From Gimesia maris (GTDB taxonomy: Bacteria; Planctomycetota; Planctomycetia; Planctomycetales; Planctomycetaceae), in NCBI RefSeq assembly GCF_008298035.1, contig NZ_CP042910.1:2004001-2068000 (forward strand): a stretch of DNA of 64,000 bases. The letters run 5' to 3'. This document shows positions 53,081 to 63,107 of the stretch, piece after piece. Position 1 is the stretch's first letter, and every line of letters starts with the position of its first letter. The notes under the pieces were generated by a model. The model saw only the letters and a program-made list of their open reading frames with translations. It had not been told where the DNA came from and ran no database searches. The translations under genes and the position numbers were made by a program.

Positions 53081-53968
53081 GGCTAACGCCCTGCGGCTAA
53101 TCTGTTCTACTGTGAATTGTGTCGAACTTACTAAGTCCGCTGTTTTATCTGTAGTGGTTCGGGATTTTCATCTGCGGGGGCGGGTGAGTTTCTTTTATAA
53201 TGCTTTGTGATTTTGGGGATCGGGGGCTTTGCACAGTCACTGTTGGGCGAGCCAACAGGGCCACCCGACACGATTATTTCCTACCACGAAAAATTCGAAA
53301 CTTCACGAAAAAGGATTTAGTTGGATGCCAGGCTCTGTGTGTCGTGAGTCACTTTTCAAAAATGCTTTCGCCTGGATAGTCGGGGCATGCGGGGTTTTTC
53401 ATATGGCTGGTTTTGTGTTTTCTTTTGAATCGGTGATCGGAAATTTGATTTCAGGTTCGAGGATGAATCTTATGCAAGGGCGCGGAGGGAGCAAGTGGAG
53501 ATGGGGAACAATGTGGCGATACAGGTTGATCCGGGGGCGATGGATTGCGATGTTGAAGCGGTGCCGGGGCGAAGGGCTGCGATGTGCGGCGACCCGCACG
53601 AGTACTTTCGGAACCTCTGTGGTTACGGGCAGTGCAAATCTGGAAAAAACGGGCTGTTTTATAGTGAAGAACGGGAACAAGCGACGCGTGTTTCAGTGCA
53701 CTGTAAACTGGTCACGCGCGCGACACGTTTTAGCGTTTATCTCTACTGGCTCGGCGGAGTCAAGACGAGTTTATTCAGGAAGAATCAGATGAGAGGGAGA
53801 CAGTGCAGCAGTACTGCGATTTGTGACGCAGGTCGGAAGCCCGATTCCGGTTCTGCCAAAACTGCCAGCTTACTTGATTCACCCGGGCAGTCTGGTACAG
53901 TGAAGTCTCAACCAATTCGTCCGCGTGCTCAGACGATGATTTATGAATCTCAACCAGGAGCAGTTTTC
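53081..53968. other. Long gene-free stretch
   Basis: Begins with the right target duplication (53081-53090) and the rest of the interrupted repeat. 53281-53312 is a further dispersed repeat copy with changes (CTACCACGAAAAATTCGAAA). Two overlapping frames (53229-53792 and the open lead into the next gene) are rich in Arg, Cys and Trp and lack family resemblance, so I do not call them genes. Confidence 0.55.
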
Positions 53969-55402
53969 GTGAAACGTTTTCCCCGGTTCGTCATGGTGCA
54001 GACTCTGGTCTGGTGTTGTCTGGTTATCTGCCTCTGTCTGAATGCGGTCTCTGTGAAAGCCGCTCCCGCGCAGCCTGACATGGTTGTGGTGCTGGTAGAT
54101 GATCTGCGCTGGGACGAACTGGGCTGCATGGGACATCCGTTTGTGCGGACGCCACACATCGATCGGATCTCCCGCGAAGGGGCCCGGTTCCGGAATGCCT
54201 TCTGTTCGACGCCTCTCTGTTCTCCCGTGCGGGCCTGTCTGCTGACGGGACGCTACACGCACAATCATGGAATTTTCGATAACATCAACCGCAGCGAACA
54301 CAGCCATACGCTGAAGACATTTCCCCAGGAACTCCAGAAAGCTGGTTACGCGACCGCGTATGTCGGAAAATGGCATATGGGGAATGACGATACGGCCCGC
54401 CCCGGTTTTGATCACTGGGTGAGTATGAAGGGGCAGGGGACCTCGTTTGATCCAACATTGAACATCAATGGCGAGCGAATTCAGTTCAAGGGACATACGA
54501 CGGATGTGCTCAATCAGAAAGTGAATGAATTCGTCAAAGCACAGGGTGAGAAACCCTTCTGTCTGTATATTGCACATAAAGCGTTGCATCCGGAACTGAC
54601 GCAGCGCGACGATGGAAGTATTACCGATCCGTCGGCAGCGAAGTTCATGCCTGCCAAGCGACACGAAAAGCTGTATAGCGATGATGCGATTCCCCGCAGA
54701 TTGAATGTGGTGGATACGCTCGAAGGGAAACGGGCATTAAAACGAACTGTGCCGGGTCTGCCACCTTTAAGTCAGAAGACAGGAACCAGTGATGAAGTGA
54801 TCCGCGATCGTCTGCGGATGCTGGCTGGCATTGATGAAGGGGTGGGCTCTCTGTGCGAACTGTTAGAGTCGCAGGGGAAACTTGACGACACGGTGTTTGT
54901 CTTCACCAGCGATCACGGTTACTGGTACGGCGAACATGGTTTGAGTGTGGAGCGACGGTTGCCTTATGAAGAAGGGATCCGCGTGCCTCTGCTGGTACGT
55001 TATCCCCCTGTCATTAAAGCGGGGACTGTGATTGATGAATTTGCTGTGAGTGTGGACCTGGCTCCGACGATGCTGGATCTGGCGCATGTCAAAACGGATC
55101 AGAAGTATGATGGTCGCAGTCTGGTGCCTTTGCTCAAAGGGGAGCACCCGGCGGACTGGCGTCAGTCGTTCCTGGTGGAGTACAACAGTGACACCGTGTT
55201 CCCGCGGCTGGTCAAAATGGGATACACGGCGGTACGCACGCCACGCTGGAAGTACATTCAATTTAATGAACTGACAGGGATGAACGAACTTTACGATATG
55301 CTGCGTGATCCTTATGAAATGCAGAACCTGATCAACGATCCGGCTGCGAAAGAAACGGTGAAACAGCTGCAAGCAGAGCTGAAACAACTGATGAAAGACT
55401 GA
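53969..55402 (+). CDS. Secreted sulfatase
   Basis: 477 aa from the GTG at 53969, chosen because AGGAG lies nine bases upstream and the signal peptide (LVWCCLVICLCLNAVSVKAA) then falls at the N-terminus; the frame is open back to 53495 but unlike protein. Formylglycine motif CSPVR at 84-88 within TPLCSPVRACLLTGRYTHNH. Metal ligands VVLVDDLRWDELG and FTSDHGYWYGEHGL. The sequence GYATAYVGKWHMGND is typical for arylsulfatase-type enzymes. It desulfates polysaccharides outside the cytoplasm. The downstream PVC heme and sialidase-like genes on the same strand may work on related glycans. Confidence 0.95.
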   Translation: MKRFPRFVMVQTLVWCCLVICLCLNAVSVKAAPAQPDMVVVLVDDLRWDELGCMGHPFVRTPHIDRISREGARFRNAFCSTPLCSPVRACLLTGRYTHNHGIFDNINRSEHSHTLKTFPQELQKAGYATAYVGKWHMGNDDTARPGFDHWVSMKGQGTSFDPTLNINGERIQFKGHTTDVLNQKVNEFVKAQGEKPFCLYIAHKALHPELTQRDDGSITDPSAAKFMPAKRHEKLYSDDAIPRRLNVVDTLEGKRALKRTVPGLPPLSQKTGTSDEVIRDRLRMLAGIDEGVGSLCELLESQGKLDDTVFVFTSDHGYWYGEHGLSVERRLPYEEGIRVPLLVRYPPVIKAGTVIDEFAVSVDLAPTMLDLAHVKTDQKYDGRSLVPLLKGEHPADWRQSFLVEYNSDTVFPRLVKMGYTAVRTPRWKYIQFNELTGMNELYDMLRDPYEMQNLINDPAAKETVKQLQAELKQLMKD

Positions 55403-55585
55403 CGGCTTTCATCACAGAAAGAGCCCTATAGATCAGCGGATACTGATTTGTAGAAAATGTGTCAGTTTCTGGATCGCATACTTCAACTTGCCGTGATACC
55501 TGCTTTATAATGCAGAAAACATATAAATTAGGGATGTTAAATAAAGTCCCTTTCCCGCCTCCTGAGCCTTCAACAGGATTGATTC

Positions 55586-58500
55586 ATGCCTTCCTCTATT
55601 TCTGCCTCGCGTTTCCGTCTTTCTGTGTTCGCATTCGCTCTCATTTCGATTCTGCTGACGGGACTGACGCTGACCGTTCAGTCGGCTGATAAAACGGAGA
55701 GCAAACCCAAGGTCGATTATTCAGCGGAGATGCCTCGGATACTGCCGCTCACGCCGGAAGAGGCTGTTAAGTCGTTCAAAATTCATCCGGATTTTGAGAT
55801 TCAACTTGTGGCGGCAGAGCCACTGGTTCGAGATCCCGTCGCGATGTGCTTTGATGCCCGTGGTCGTGCGTATGTGGTTGAAATGCCGGAATACAATGAT
55901 GCGAATAAGGAAGGCTACAGTTCGGTCAAACTGCTGGAAGATACCGACGGCGATGGCCGATTCGACAAGAGCTACCCGTTTCTGTCTGATATGACGCTGC
56001 CAACTGCTGTTTTCAGCTACAAGGGGGGCGTCTTTGTCGGGGCACCACCTTACGTGTATTACTGTAAAGACACCGATGGTGACCGCATTGCGGATGTACG
56101 CGAAGTGGTGATGACCGGATTTGGTCGCGACAAAGGTGATGAGGGAATGATCAATTCGTTCCGCTGGGGCCTTGATAACAAAATCCATTTCTCCACAGGC
56201 ATTGATGGCGGTAATGTGACTCTCGCCGCTGATGAGAACAAGAAGACTTACAATACCAAGGGGCGGGGCGTAATTCTGGACCCCGAAACCCGCACGATTG
56301 AACTGACGACCGGTGGCGGACAGCATGGGATGAGCCTGGGGAACTGGAATCGTGAGTTTGTCTGCGCGAACAGTATCCCGATGCAGGTGCTGATGTACGA
56401 CGACCGTTATATCGCCCGTAATCCTTACCTGGCACCGCCGGCCGCTCCGGTTTCGATTGCTCCCGGTGGGAAGTTCACGAAGCTGCTGCGTATCAGTCAG
56501 GTGGAACCGTGGCGTGTGCTGCGGTCCCGGATTCGTGCAGCAAGTGAGCGGGGTGACTATGAAAAGGGACAGCCCTCTGGTTTCTTCACTGCAGCGACGG
56601 GGATTACCGTTTATCGTGGCGGTGCGTGGCCTGCGGAATATCAGGGGAACCTGTTTGTCGGCGAACCGGCGAACAATCTTGTTTATCGTGCAGCTCCTCA
56701 GCCGGACGGACTGTCGCTGGTGGCTCCCCGTGCTGACCAGGATGCGGAGTTTCTGGCTTCGACGGATGTCTGGTTCCGACCGGTTCAATTTGAGAATGGG
56801 CCTGAAGGCGCGCTTTACGTTTTAGACATGTATCGTGAATTAATCGAAGGCGCTCCTTTTATTCCGGAAGAGGTGATCAAGCATCTGGATCCGGTGGGAG
56901 GACAGGACAAGGGGCGAATCTATCGGATCGTTCCGAAAGGATTTCAACAGCCTCAGCAAACCGATCTGACAAAACTCAGTTCACAGGCACTGGTTGAATT
57001 ACTGGAAAGTGATAATGGCTGGACACGCGATATCGCGCAAAGACTGTTGTATGAGCGTCAGGATACATCGGTTGCCAGTGATCTGAAGCAGCTGGCGACC
57101 GGTTCCACAAAACCTATTACGCGGGCGACGGCACTCTGGTCGCTGGAAGCTTTGAAATCATTAGATGAATCTACATTACTGAAAGGGCTGCAGGATGAAA
57201 GTTTCCAGGTCCGCAAGCAGTCTTTAAAAATTGCCGAACAGTCTGCTGACGCGAAAGCAATTCAACAACAGATGATTGCTCTGGCGAAAGATCCTTCACT
57301 CGAAGTGCAGTATCAGGCTGCATTCTCGCTGGGAGCATTTGAATCGTCGGCACGCAATGCGGCGCTGGCGGATCTGTTGAAACGACATGCAGCCAATCAA
57401 TGGATACGGATGGCGGTACAGAGTTCGCTGGATCAGGGAGCCGGTGAGGTCTTCGAAATTCTGATCAAGAATAACAAGTCACTCAAAGAAAAGCAGATCC
57501 AGCAGTTCCTGGTTGCGTTAGCCGTCCAGATTGGTGCCCAGCAGGAAGCGGGTAATGTGAAACGGGTGCTGGCTGCACTCGAAGCTCTGCCGGAATCACA
57601 TCAGAAGCTGGCGGAAATTCTGTTTCGCAATCTGCTCTCTCGTGCCTCCAATGAGACAAAACAGGTCATTGCGAAATCGGACAGTGATCATACGGCGAAG
57701 CTGCTGAAAGGGATGATGCAGACCGCGATCTCTCAGGCGACGAATGGTAAAGCAGTGGTGAAAACACGCGTAGCAGCCATTCCGACTTTAAGTATCGGAT
57801 CATTCGATGAGACGCAACCGGTTTTTGAGGAATTGCTTTCCGTGCAGCAGCCTTTGCCGGTTCGTCAGAAAGCGATCACAGCGTTGGGGCTGATCAACGA
57901 TGATCGCGTGGCTGAACTGTTGATTGCAGCCTGGCCTGGCCTGAGTCCTCAGTTACGGATGAGCGCGGTCGAGACGCTCTTTTCTCGAAAGCCGTGGCTG
58001 GTCAGTCTGCTGGAGGCGGTGAAGGCGGGCGACATCAATCCCGGTGATATAGGTCCGGAGCGAGTACAGCTGTTGAAGAAGAATCAGGACAAAGCAGTCA
58101 AAAAAATGGCGGAGTCCCTGTTTCACAATGAGCGTTTGACCGGGCGTTCCGATGTCATCAAGGAGTATCAGTCTTCTTTGAAACTTAAAGGGGATGCGGC
58201 CAGCGGGAAAGAGGTCTTTAAGAAATCGTGTTCGGCCTGTCACCGTCTGGAGAATGTCGGCATACAGTTGGGAGCCGACCTGAAAGCGATTAAAGACCGG
58301 GGGACGGAAGCCGTGTTGCTGAATATTCTGGACCCCAACCGGGAGGTGAAGCCACAGTATGTGACCTACCTGCTGGTGACCACCCAGGGGAGAACGATTA
58401 CGGGTTTGATCAAAGAAGAAAATGCGAACAGCATTACAATTGCCCGTGCGGATGGCACGAGTGATACCGTGTTGCGGATCGACATTGATGAGCTGATCAG

Positions 58501-58594
58501 CTCGCGGCTGTCATTCATGCCTGAGGGACTGGAAAAGCAGATCAACAAACAGGAAATGGCCGACCTGCTCGCTTATTTGAATTCGATCAAATAA
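55586..58594 (+). CDS. PVC-type heme-binding CxxCH protein (membrane-bound dehydrogenase-like)
   Basis: 1002 aa, signal peptide at about 1-33 (LSVFAFALISILLTGLTLTV). An N-terminal propeller dehydrogenase-like domain at about 60-450 (FEIQLVAAEPLVRDPVAMCF, DARGRAYVVEMPEYND, LLEDTDGDGRFDKSYPFLSD, GPEGALYVLDMYRELIEGAP) is followed by a HEAT-like helical region (about 460-850) and a C-terminal cytochrome c domain with CSACH at 882-886, plus GADLKAIKDRGTEAVLLNIL and EVKPQYVTYLLVTTQGRTIT. This composition is specific to the Planctomycetes-Verrucomicrobia group and may oxidise sugars. The ATG has AGGA upstream. Its gene lies 183 bp after the sulfatase. Confidence 0.92.
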   Translation: MPSSISASRFRLSVFAFALISILLTGLTLTVQSADKTESKPKVDYSAEMPRILPLTPEEAVKSFKIHPDFEIQLVAAEPLVRDPVAMCFDARGRAYVVEMPEYNDANKEGYSSVKLLEDTDGDGRFDKSYPFLSDMTLPTAVFSYKGGVFVGAPPYVYYCKDTDGDRIADVREVVMTGFGRDKGDEGMINSFRWGLDNKIHFSTGIDGGNVTLAADENKKTYNTKGRGVILDPETRTIELTTGGGQHGMSLGNWNREFVCANSIPMQVLMYDDRYIARNPYLAPPAAPVSIAPGGKFTKLLRISQVEPWRVLRSRIRAASERGDYEKGQPSGFFTAATGITVYRGGAWPAEYQGNLFVGEPANNLVYRAAPQPDGLSLVAPRADQDAEFLASTDVWFRPVQFENGPEGALYVLDMYRELIEGAPFIPEEVIKHLDPVGGQDKGRIYRIVPKGFQQPQQTDLTKLSSQALVELLESDNGWTRDIAQRLLYERQDTSVASDLKQLATGSTKPITRATALWSLEALKSLDESTLLKGLQDESFQVRKQSLKIAEQSADAKAIQQQMIALAKDPSLEVQYQAAFSLGAFESSARNAALADLLKRHAANQWIRMAVQSSLDQGAGEVFEILIKNNKSLKEKQIQQFLVALAVQIGAQQEAGNVKRVLAALEALPESHQKLAEILFRNLLSRASNETKQVIAKSDSDHTAKLLKGMMQTAISQATNGKAVVKTRVAAIPTLSIGSFDETQPVFEELLSVQQPLPVRQKAITALGLINDDRVAELLIAAWPGLSPQLRMSAVETLFSRKPWLVSLLEAVKAGDINPGDIGPERVQLLKKNQDKAVKKMAESLFHNERLTGRSDVIKEYQSSLKLKGDAASGKEVFKKSCSACHRLENVGIQLGADLKAIKDRGTEAVLLNILDPNREVKPQYVTYLLVTTQGRTITGLIKEENANSITIARADGTSDTVLRIDIDELISSRLSFMPEGLEKQINKQEMADLLAYLNSIK

Positions 58595-58719
58595 CGGATG
58601 AAGCTCATATTCCTCAGGTGTATCACGACCAGCTCAGTCTTTCTCGCTGAATGTCAATCAGGTTTTGGGTAAGATGCATCAAAACTTGAATCGACTTTAA
58701 ATGCGCTGAAAGGTCCCCA

Positions 58720-60525
58720 ATGAAATCTGTGCTCATACTGTTTGCTTGCCTGACGTTTCCTGTTGTATTGAATGCATCCGAAGATCTGATTTATCAAAGT
58801 GGATTTGAATCCGATCGGGTCGGGGCGGTTCCCGCGGGCTGGTCTGTTTTTCTGCCGAAAACTTCACCCAACGTCAAAGTCGTTGCGCAGGGGGCAGGGG
58901 AATCGAACCATGCTTTAAAAAGCGTGCGTTCTGCTTCAGGCGGTCTGACTGCGATCACCAGGGCATTTTCTCAGCCACAACAGAGAGTGTTAATTGAGTT
59001 TTCGTTTGCATTTTCACCCGGAGCCGGTCGTTCTTTGAATCTGTGGACCTTCGCACCGGAAGGTACTGATGCCAGCCAGTTGAACCTGTGTATTCAAAAT
59101 GGGAAACTGCAACAGTATGATGGTCGCACACGTTCGTGGCGCGTGATCTCAAAGGACGTGGAACCCTCAACAGATCCGACAGATCCGATCTGGCATCGCC
59201 TGCGGATCCTGGTTGATGCAAGACAATCTGGCATCGATTTCTGGTTAGCGAAACCGGGAGAGTTCAAACTGCCAGGCTCTCCCACCGGAACTCTTCACGC
59301 CTATCGCAGTGATCTGGATCTGGCGGGATTGGCACTGGTTTCGGGTACGCGTCTGGCGAACGATGCCTGGTACCTGATTGATGATCTGGAAATCAAGGGG
59401 GGGACTCAACTCCCGAGTCCTGGCAGTGTCGAACCACTGCCAGAACCGTTTGCTCTGTGGAGTGGGCCACCTGTCCCCGCCGATCTGGATCAGATTCCTT
59501 TTGTACCGGAAATGACCCATCAGACAATTCATCGCGCTGAAAAAGATGGCTATAAATTTTTGCATGGTGCCGCCATCATAGCTCATAATGGTGTCTTATA
59601 TGCGAACTGGGCCAACAGCCCGGCCAATGAGAATGGACCGCATGAAACGCTGCAGGGCAGGCGTTCTGAAGATGGCGGCAAGACCTGGTCGGGGCTGGAA
59701 ATGATTGGTCCGGGATTTGAAGGATCCGAGAGGCACAGTCATGGCGTTCTGCTGAAACATCAGGGGAAATTATGGACGATCTGCAGTCGATTTGGAGTGG
59801 GGCAACCGGCAAGACGATTTCCCGGTCTGCAGGGCGAGGCGTTCGTGCTCAATGAAAAAACGGATCAATGGGAATCAAAAGGCATTGTCATGCAGAACTG
59901 CTGGCCGTATGACGAACCCGTTCGCATGCCCGATGGGAATCTGATTACCGGCGGACAGGATCAGGATGGACTGCCTGTCGTTGCCATCAGCCATGGTGAT
60001 GATCTTTTGCATTGGGATACGGTTCGGATTCCCTTCCCTCCTGAACTTTCACCCTCTTTTGCAGAGACCACCGTCGCTGTTGACGGGAAGAATGTGCGGG
60101 CGATTATTCGAGGGGGCGGTGGAACGGCCTGGGTTTCCATCAGTCAGGACAATGGCCGCAACTGGTCCAGCGCACGGCCTGCCAATCTGCGGATGCCGCG
60201 TGCCAAGGCATATCTGGGGAACCTTAGTACCGGACAGCAGTACCTTGTCTCCAATTTAAAAAACAGAGATACGCTGGTGATTTCCGTCAGTCAGCCAGGC
60301 GCATCCACGCTCAGCCAGATGTGGAGAATTCGCCATGGAAAATCGGAGGCCCCGCGCTTCAAAGGTTTCGCGAAAAGTAAGCAATGGTCTTATCCCTATG
60401 CTCATGAGTATGATGGCAAGCTGTATGTCGTGTACTCGATCGGGAAAGAAGACTGTGGCTTATCGATTCTACCAGTCACATCTCTACAGGTTGGCTCAAC
60501 GGCTGCAGATGGTGGCATAGAATAA
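58720..60525 (+). CDS. Secreted sialidase-like (BNR) protein
   Basis: 601 aa, signal peptide 1-20 (SVLILFACLTFPVVLNASED), AAAGG before the ATG. Residues about 24-225 form a concanavalin/LamG-like domain (SGFESDRVGAVPAGWSVFLP, DSLKTF-type strands, LAGLALVSGTRLANDAWYLI). Residues about 270-590 form a sialidase-type propeller with Asp-box-like repeats (GRRSEDGGKTWSGLEMIG, WVSISQDNGRNWSSARPANL). The catalytic Arg triad and Tyr of sialidases cannot be placed with certainty. It may cleave acidic sugars or only bind glycans. A BASS transporter follows 39 bp downstream on the same strand. Confidence 0.82.
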   Translation: MKSVLILFACLTFPVVLNASEDLIYQSGFESDRVGAVPAGWSVFLPKTSPNVKVVAQGAGESNHALKSVRSASGGLTAITRAFSQPQQRVLIEFSFAFSPGAGRSLNLWTFAPEGTDASQLNLCIQNGKLQQYDGRTRSWRVISKDVEPSTDPTDPIWHRLRILVDARQSGIDFWLAKPGEFKLPGSPTGTLHAYRSDLDLAGLALVSGTRLANDAWYLIDDLEIKGGTQLPSPGSVEPLPEPFALWSGPPVPADLDQIPFVPEMTHQTIHRAEKDGYKFLHGAAIIAHNGVLYANWANSPANENGPHETLQGRRSEDGGKTWSGLEMIGPGFEGSERHSHGVLLKHQGKLWTICSRFGVGQPARRFPGLQGEAFVLNEKTDQWESKGIVMQNCWPYDEPVRMPDGNLITGGQDQDGLPVVAISHGDDLLHWDTVRIPFPPELSPSFAETTVAVDGKNVRAIIRGGGGTAWVSISQDNGRNWSSARPANLRMPRAKAYLGNLSTGQQYLVSNLKNRDTLVISVSQPGASTLSQMWRIRHGKSEAPRFKGFAKSKQWSYPYAHEYDGKLYVVYSIGKEDCGLSILPVTSLQVGSTAADGGIE

Positions 60526-60564
60526 TGGCTGGACCAGTTTCAGCTGGAAGAAGGGACTGGCTTC

Positions 60565-61587
60565 GTGAAACAGCAATTATTCCGCCTGATACAAATTCCA
60601 TTCACTCTCTGGGTGCTCCTGTTTGCTGTCAGTGGCTATTATTTTCCCTGGCTATATGACTGGAATCACGGGGGCTGGGAACCACGTCAGGCAATTGTGC
60701 CGCTGGTGCAGGTGATTATGTTCGGGATGGGCGTGTCGCTTTCGTTTGCCGATTTTCGTCGAGTATTAAAAATGCCTCGCGCGGTACTGATCGGAGTGAT
60801 TTGCCAGTTTTCGATCATGCCTTTTCTGGCATGGATTTTTGTGGTTCTATTTCAACTGCCCACGGAAATCGCTGCCGGACTGATTCTGATTGGATCCTGC
60901 CCGGGAGGAGTGACTTCCAATGTGATCGCCTACATCGCCCGCGCCAATGTCCCCTTATCTGTCACGATGACGGCCTGTTCTACAATGCTTTCTCCGTTTC
61001 TGACACCACTATTAATGGAGTTTTGGGCAGGGCAGTACGTGCCGATTCCCGTGTTGCCGATGATGCGTTCGATTCTCTTCATGGTTCTGCTTCCTGTTCT
61101 GCTGGGTTTGTTTGTGAATCAGTTTGCTCCCCGGTTTGTGAACAGGTTAGGAAAAATACTTCCGGGTATTGCCATGTTTTCGATCTGCCTGATCATCGCG
61201 ATTACGATCGCGCTTGCCAGGCAGGAACTGGCTGCAGTCGGGCTGGCATTATTTGCGGCAGCTCTCTGTCAGAATGCAGCCGGTTATACACTGGGCTACG
61301 GGGCGGCCTGGTGCCTGAAGCTGAGTCACAGGGACTGTCGTACCGTGGCACTCGAGGTGGGGATTCAGAATGGGGGCATGGCGACTGGCCTGGCGGTCAA
61401 TGTTTTGAAAAACCCGGTTATTGCTTTGGGTTCTGCAGTCTTTGGTCCGTGGAGTGCAGTCACCAGTTCACTCCTGGCATCCTATTGGAAACGCTGCCAC
61501 CAATCTGAATTGGATCCCGATTTACAGCAGAACGGGTTGGAAACACCTGTATTTAATAACCCCTCTGAGGATTGCTCTGCTCCCTGA
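60565..61587 (+). CDS. Bile acid:sodium symporter family transporter
   Basis: 340 aa from a GTG start with GAAGAAGGG upstream. Nine or ten membrane segments, for example FTLWVLLFAVSGYYFPWLYD, VLIGVICQFSIMPFLAWIFV, IPVLPMMRSILFMVLLPVLL and ALFAAALCQNAAGYTLGYGA. Family signatures: LILIGSCPGGVTSNVIAYIA in the crossover region and EVGIQNGGMATGLAVN near 270. BASS proteins import organic anions with Na+, including bile acids, pantoate and 2-keto acids. Following a sialidase-like gene by 39 bp, it may take up a released acidic product; this is inference. Confidence 0.93.
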   Translation: MKQQLFRLIQIPFTLWVLLFAVSGYYFPWLYDWNHGGWEPRQAIVPLVQVIMFGMGVSLSFADFRRVLKMPRAVLIGVICQFSIMPFLAWIFVVLFQLPTEIAAGLILIGSCPGGVTSNVIAYIARANVPLSVTMTACSTMLSPFLTPLLMEFWAGQYVPIPVLPMMRSILFMVLLPVLLGLFVNQFAPRFVNRLGKILPGIAMFSICLIIAITIALARQELAAVGLALFAAALCQNAAGYTLGYGAAWCLKLSHRDCRTVALEVGIQNGGMATGLAVNVLKNPVIALGSAVFGPWSAVTSSLLASYWKRCHQSELDPDLQQNGLETPVFNNPSEDCSAP

Positions 61588-61859
61588 TTGATTCTCGATT
61601 CAGATCCTTCTTCGCGCATTTCAGAAATCTTTGCAAACCGCTGCTTGTCAAACAGCCTTCTCATTCTAAGGTATTGTTAGCTTGGAAACTGTAGTGGCCA
61701 CTCATGTTTCACATAAGACCGTGTCCAGTTTAACTGAAGCGTCTCCAGGTCCATTTGGACCAGGTGCTATAGATCAAGAGGCGTTATGGTTACATGTGAT
61801 GCGCTCCAGTCGTTCAGAAACCGAGTCAATTATTTCTCATCACCCAAGGAGTTTGTTTG

Positions 61860-63041
61860 ATGAACCACTTGCTAAAGCAGTCAGCGGCTGTGGCCACCGC
61901 TTTTGCTGTCACATTATCAGCCACGCTGATTCAGGCCGCTGAAAAGAAAGACATTGTCGAAACTGCTGTGGAAGCAGGATCTTTTAAAACACTTGCCGCC
62001 GCCCTGGGAGCTGCTGATCTGGTTGGTGCATTACAGGGTGACGGGCCTTTTACGGTACTGGCTCCCACGGATGCCGCCTTTCAGAAATTACCTGCCGGTA
62101 CCGTCGAAACTTTATTGAAGCCGGAGAATAAAGATCAGCTGATCGCCATCCTGAAATACCACGTGATCTCAGGTGAAGTACCCGCCAGTCAGGTTGTCAA
62201 ACTGAAAGGGGCGAAAACACTGAATGGTCAGCGTGTGGATATCGCGGCTGGAGAAGGAAGTGTAAAGATTGATGGAGCAACAGTCGAAGCGACAGATATC
62301 ATGTGCTCCAATGGGATCATTCACGTGATAGATTCCGTTATTCTTCCGAGCGATAAAAACATTGTCACAACGGCAGTGGAAGCTGAGAAGTTTAAAACCT
62401 TAATTGCTGCAGCCAAGGCGGCTGGTCTGGCTGGCGTGTTGTCTGAGCAGGGGCCTTTTACCGTGTTTGCTCCGACTGACGATGCGTTCGCGAAACTACC
62501 GGAAGGGACGATTGCCTCACTTCTGAAGCCAGAGAACAAAGACAAACTGGCCGCGATTTTGAAATATCATGTCGTCGCAGGCCGGGTTTACTCTGAAGAC
62601 GCTTTGAAAGCAGGTAAAGCGAAAACGCTGCAGGGTAAACCTGTGATGATCAAAGTGGTGGATGGAGTTGCAAAAGTTAATAACGCCAAACTGCTGATGA
62701 CGGACCTGGATGCCTCCAACGGGGTGATTCATGTCATCGATACTGTGATCATGCCTCCAGAAGGTAAGAAGTACAGTGCGACAGAAGCTCGCGAGAAGAT
62801 CAAGCATGCCGTGGCACGGGGCGCTAATCTCTATAACTGTGGGGATTATCACGCTACGACTCAGCTTTATCAGAAAACAATGCAGGATGTCCTTAAGAGT
62901 ACAGACAGCATGCCTGCTACCATTCGCATGAACATGAAACATGCCTTGAGTGAGTCGCAGCAGATGAACTGTGTTTCACAACAGGCATGGCGATTGAGAA
63001 ACGCTCTGGACCATGCTTATACAGAAATGTCTTCTCTGTAA
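61860..63041 (+). CDS. Two-domain fasciclin (FAS1) protein
   Basis: 393 aa from the ATG at 61860, with AAGGAG eight bases upstream. Signal peptide at 1-27 ([20 protein letters not shown]). Two FAS1 domains, about 28-162 and 163-298, are near copies of each other: [20 protein letters not shown] / [20 protein letters not shown] and [20 protein letters not shown] / [20 protein letters not shown]. Each ends in the conserved [10 protein letters not shown]-type H-box. The last 90 residues (from [20 protein letters not shown]) are helical with two Cys and are not FAS1. FAS1 proteins mediate adhesion outside the cell. A terminator follows. Confidence 0.93.
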   Translation: MNHLLKQSAAVATAFAVTLSATLIQAAEKKDIVETAVEAGSFKTLAAALGAADLVGALQGDGPFTVLAPTDAAFQKLPAGTVETLLKPENKDQLIAILKYHVISGEVPASQVVKLKGAKTLNGQRVDIAAGEGSVKIDGATVEATDIMCSNGIIHVIDSVILPSDKNIVTTAVEAEKFKTLIAAAKAAGLAGVLSEQGPFTVFAPTDDAFAKLPEGTIASLLKPENKDKLAAILKYHVVAGRVYSEDALKAGKAKTLQGKPVMIKVVDGVAKVNNAKLLMTDLDASNGVIHVIDTVIMPPEGKKYSATEAREKIKHAVARGANLYNCGDYHATTQLYQKTMQDVLKSTDSMPATIRMNMKHALSESQQMNCVSQQAWRLRNALDHAYTEMSSL

Positions 63042-63064
63042 TCCAATATTCTATAAATCAGGGG

Positions 63065-63107
63065 CTCCCGTCGTCACAGATTGTTTTGTGGCAGCGGGAG
63101 TTTTTTT
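63065..63107 (+). terminator. Terminator of the fasciclin gene
   Basis: Stem CTCCCG (63065-63070) with CGGGAG (63095-63100), long loop, then seven T. It reaches into the last codon of the convergent GntR gene. Confidence 0.75.

Noticed and set aside
53229-53792. 187-codon plus-strand frame in the gap after the IS4-family element
   Set aside because: Composition is rich in Arg, Trp, Cys and Gly without domains or a ribosome-binding site, it starts inside a repeat, and it overlaps another equally poor frame.
53495-53968. Open lead of 158 codons before the sulfatase
   Set aside because: It would put the signal peptide in the middle of the protein. The GTG at 53969 has a good AGGAG site and gives the normal sulfatase N-terminus.
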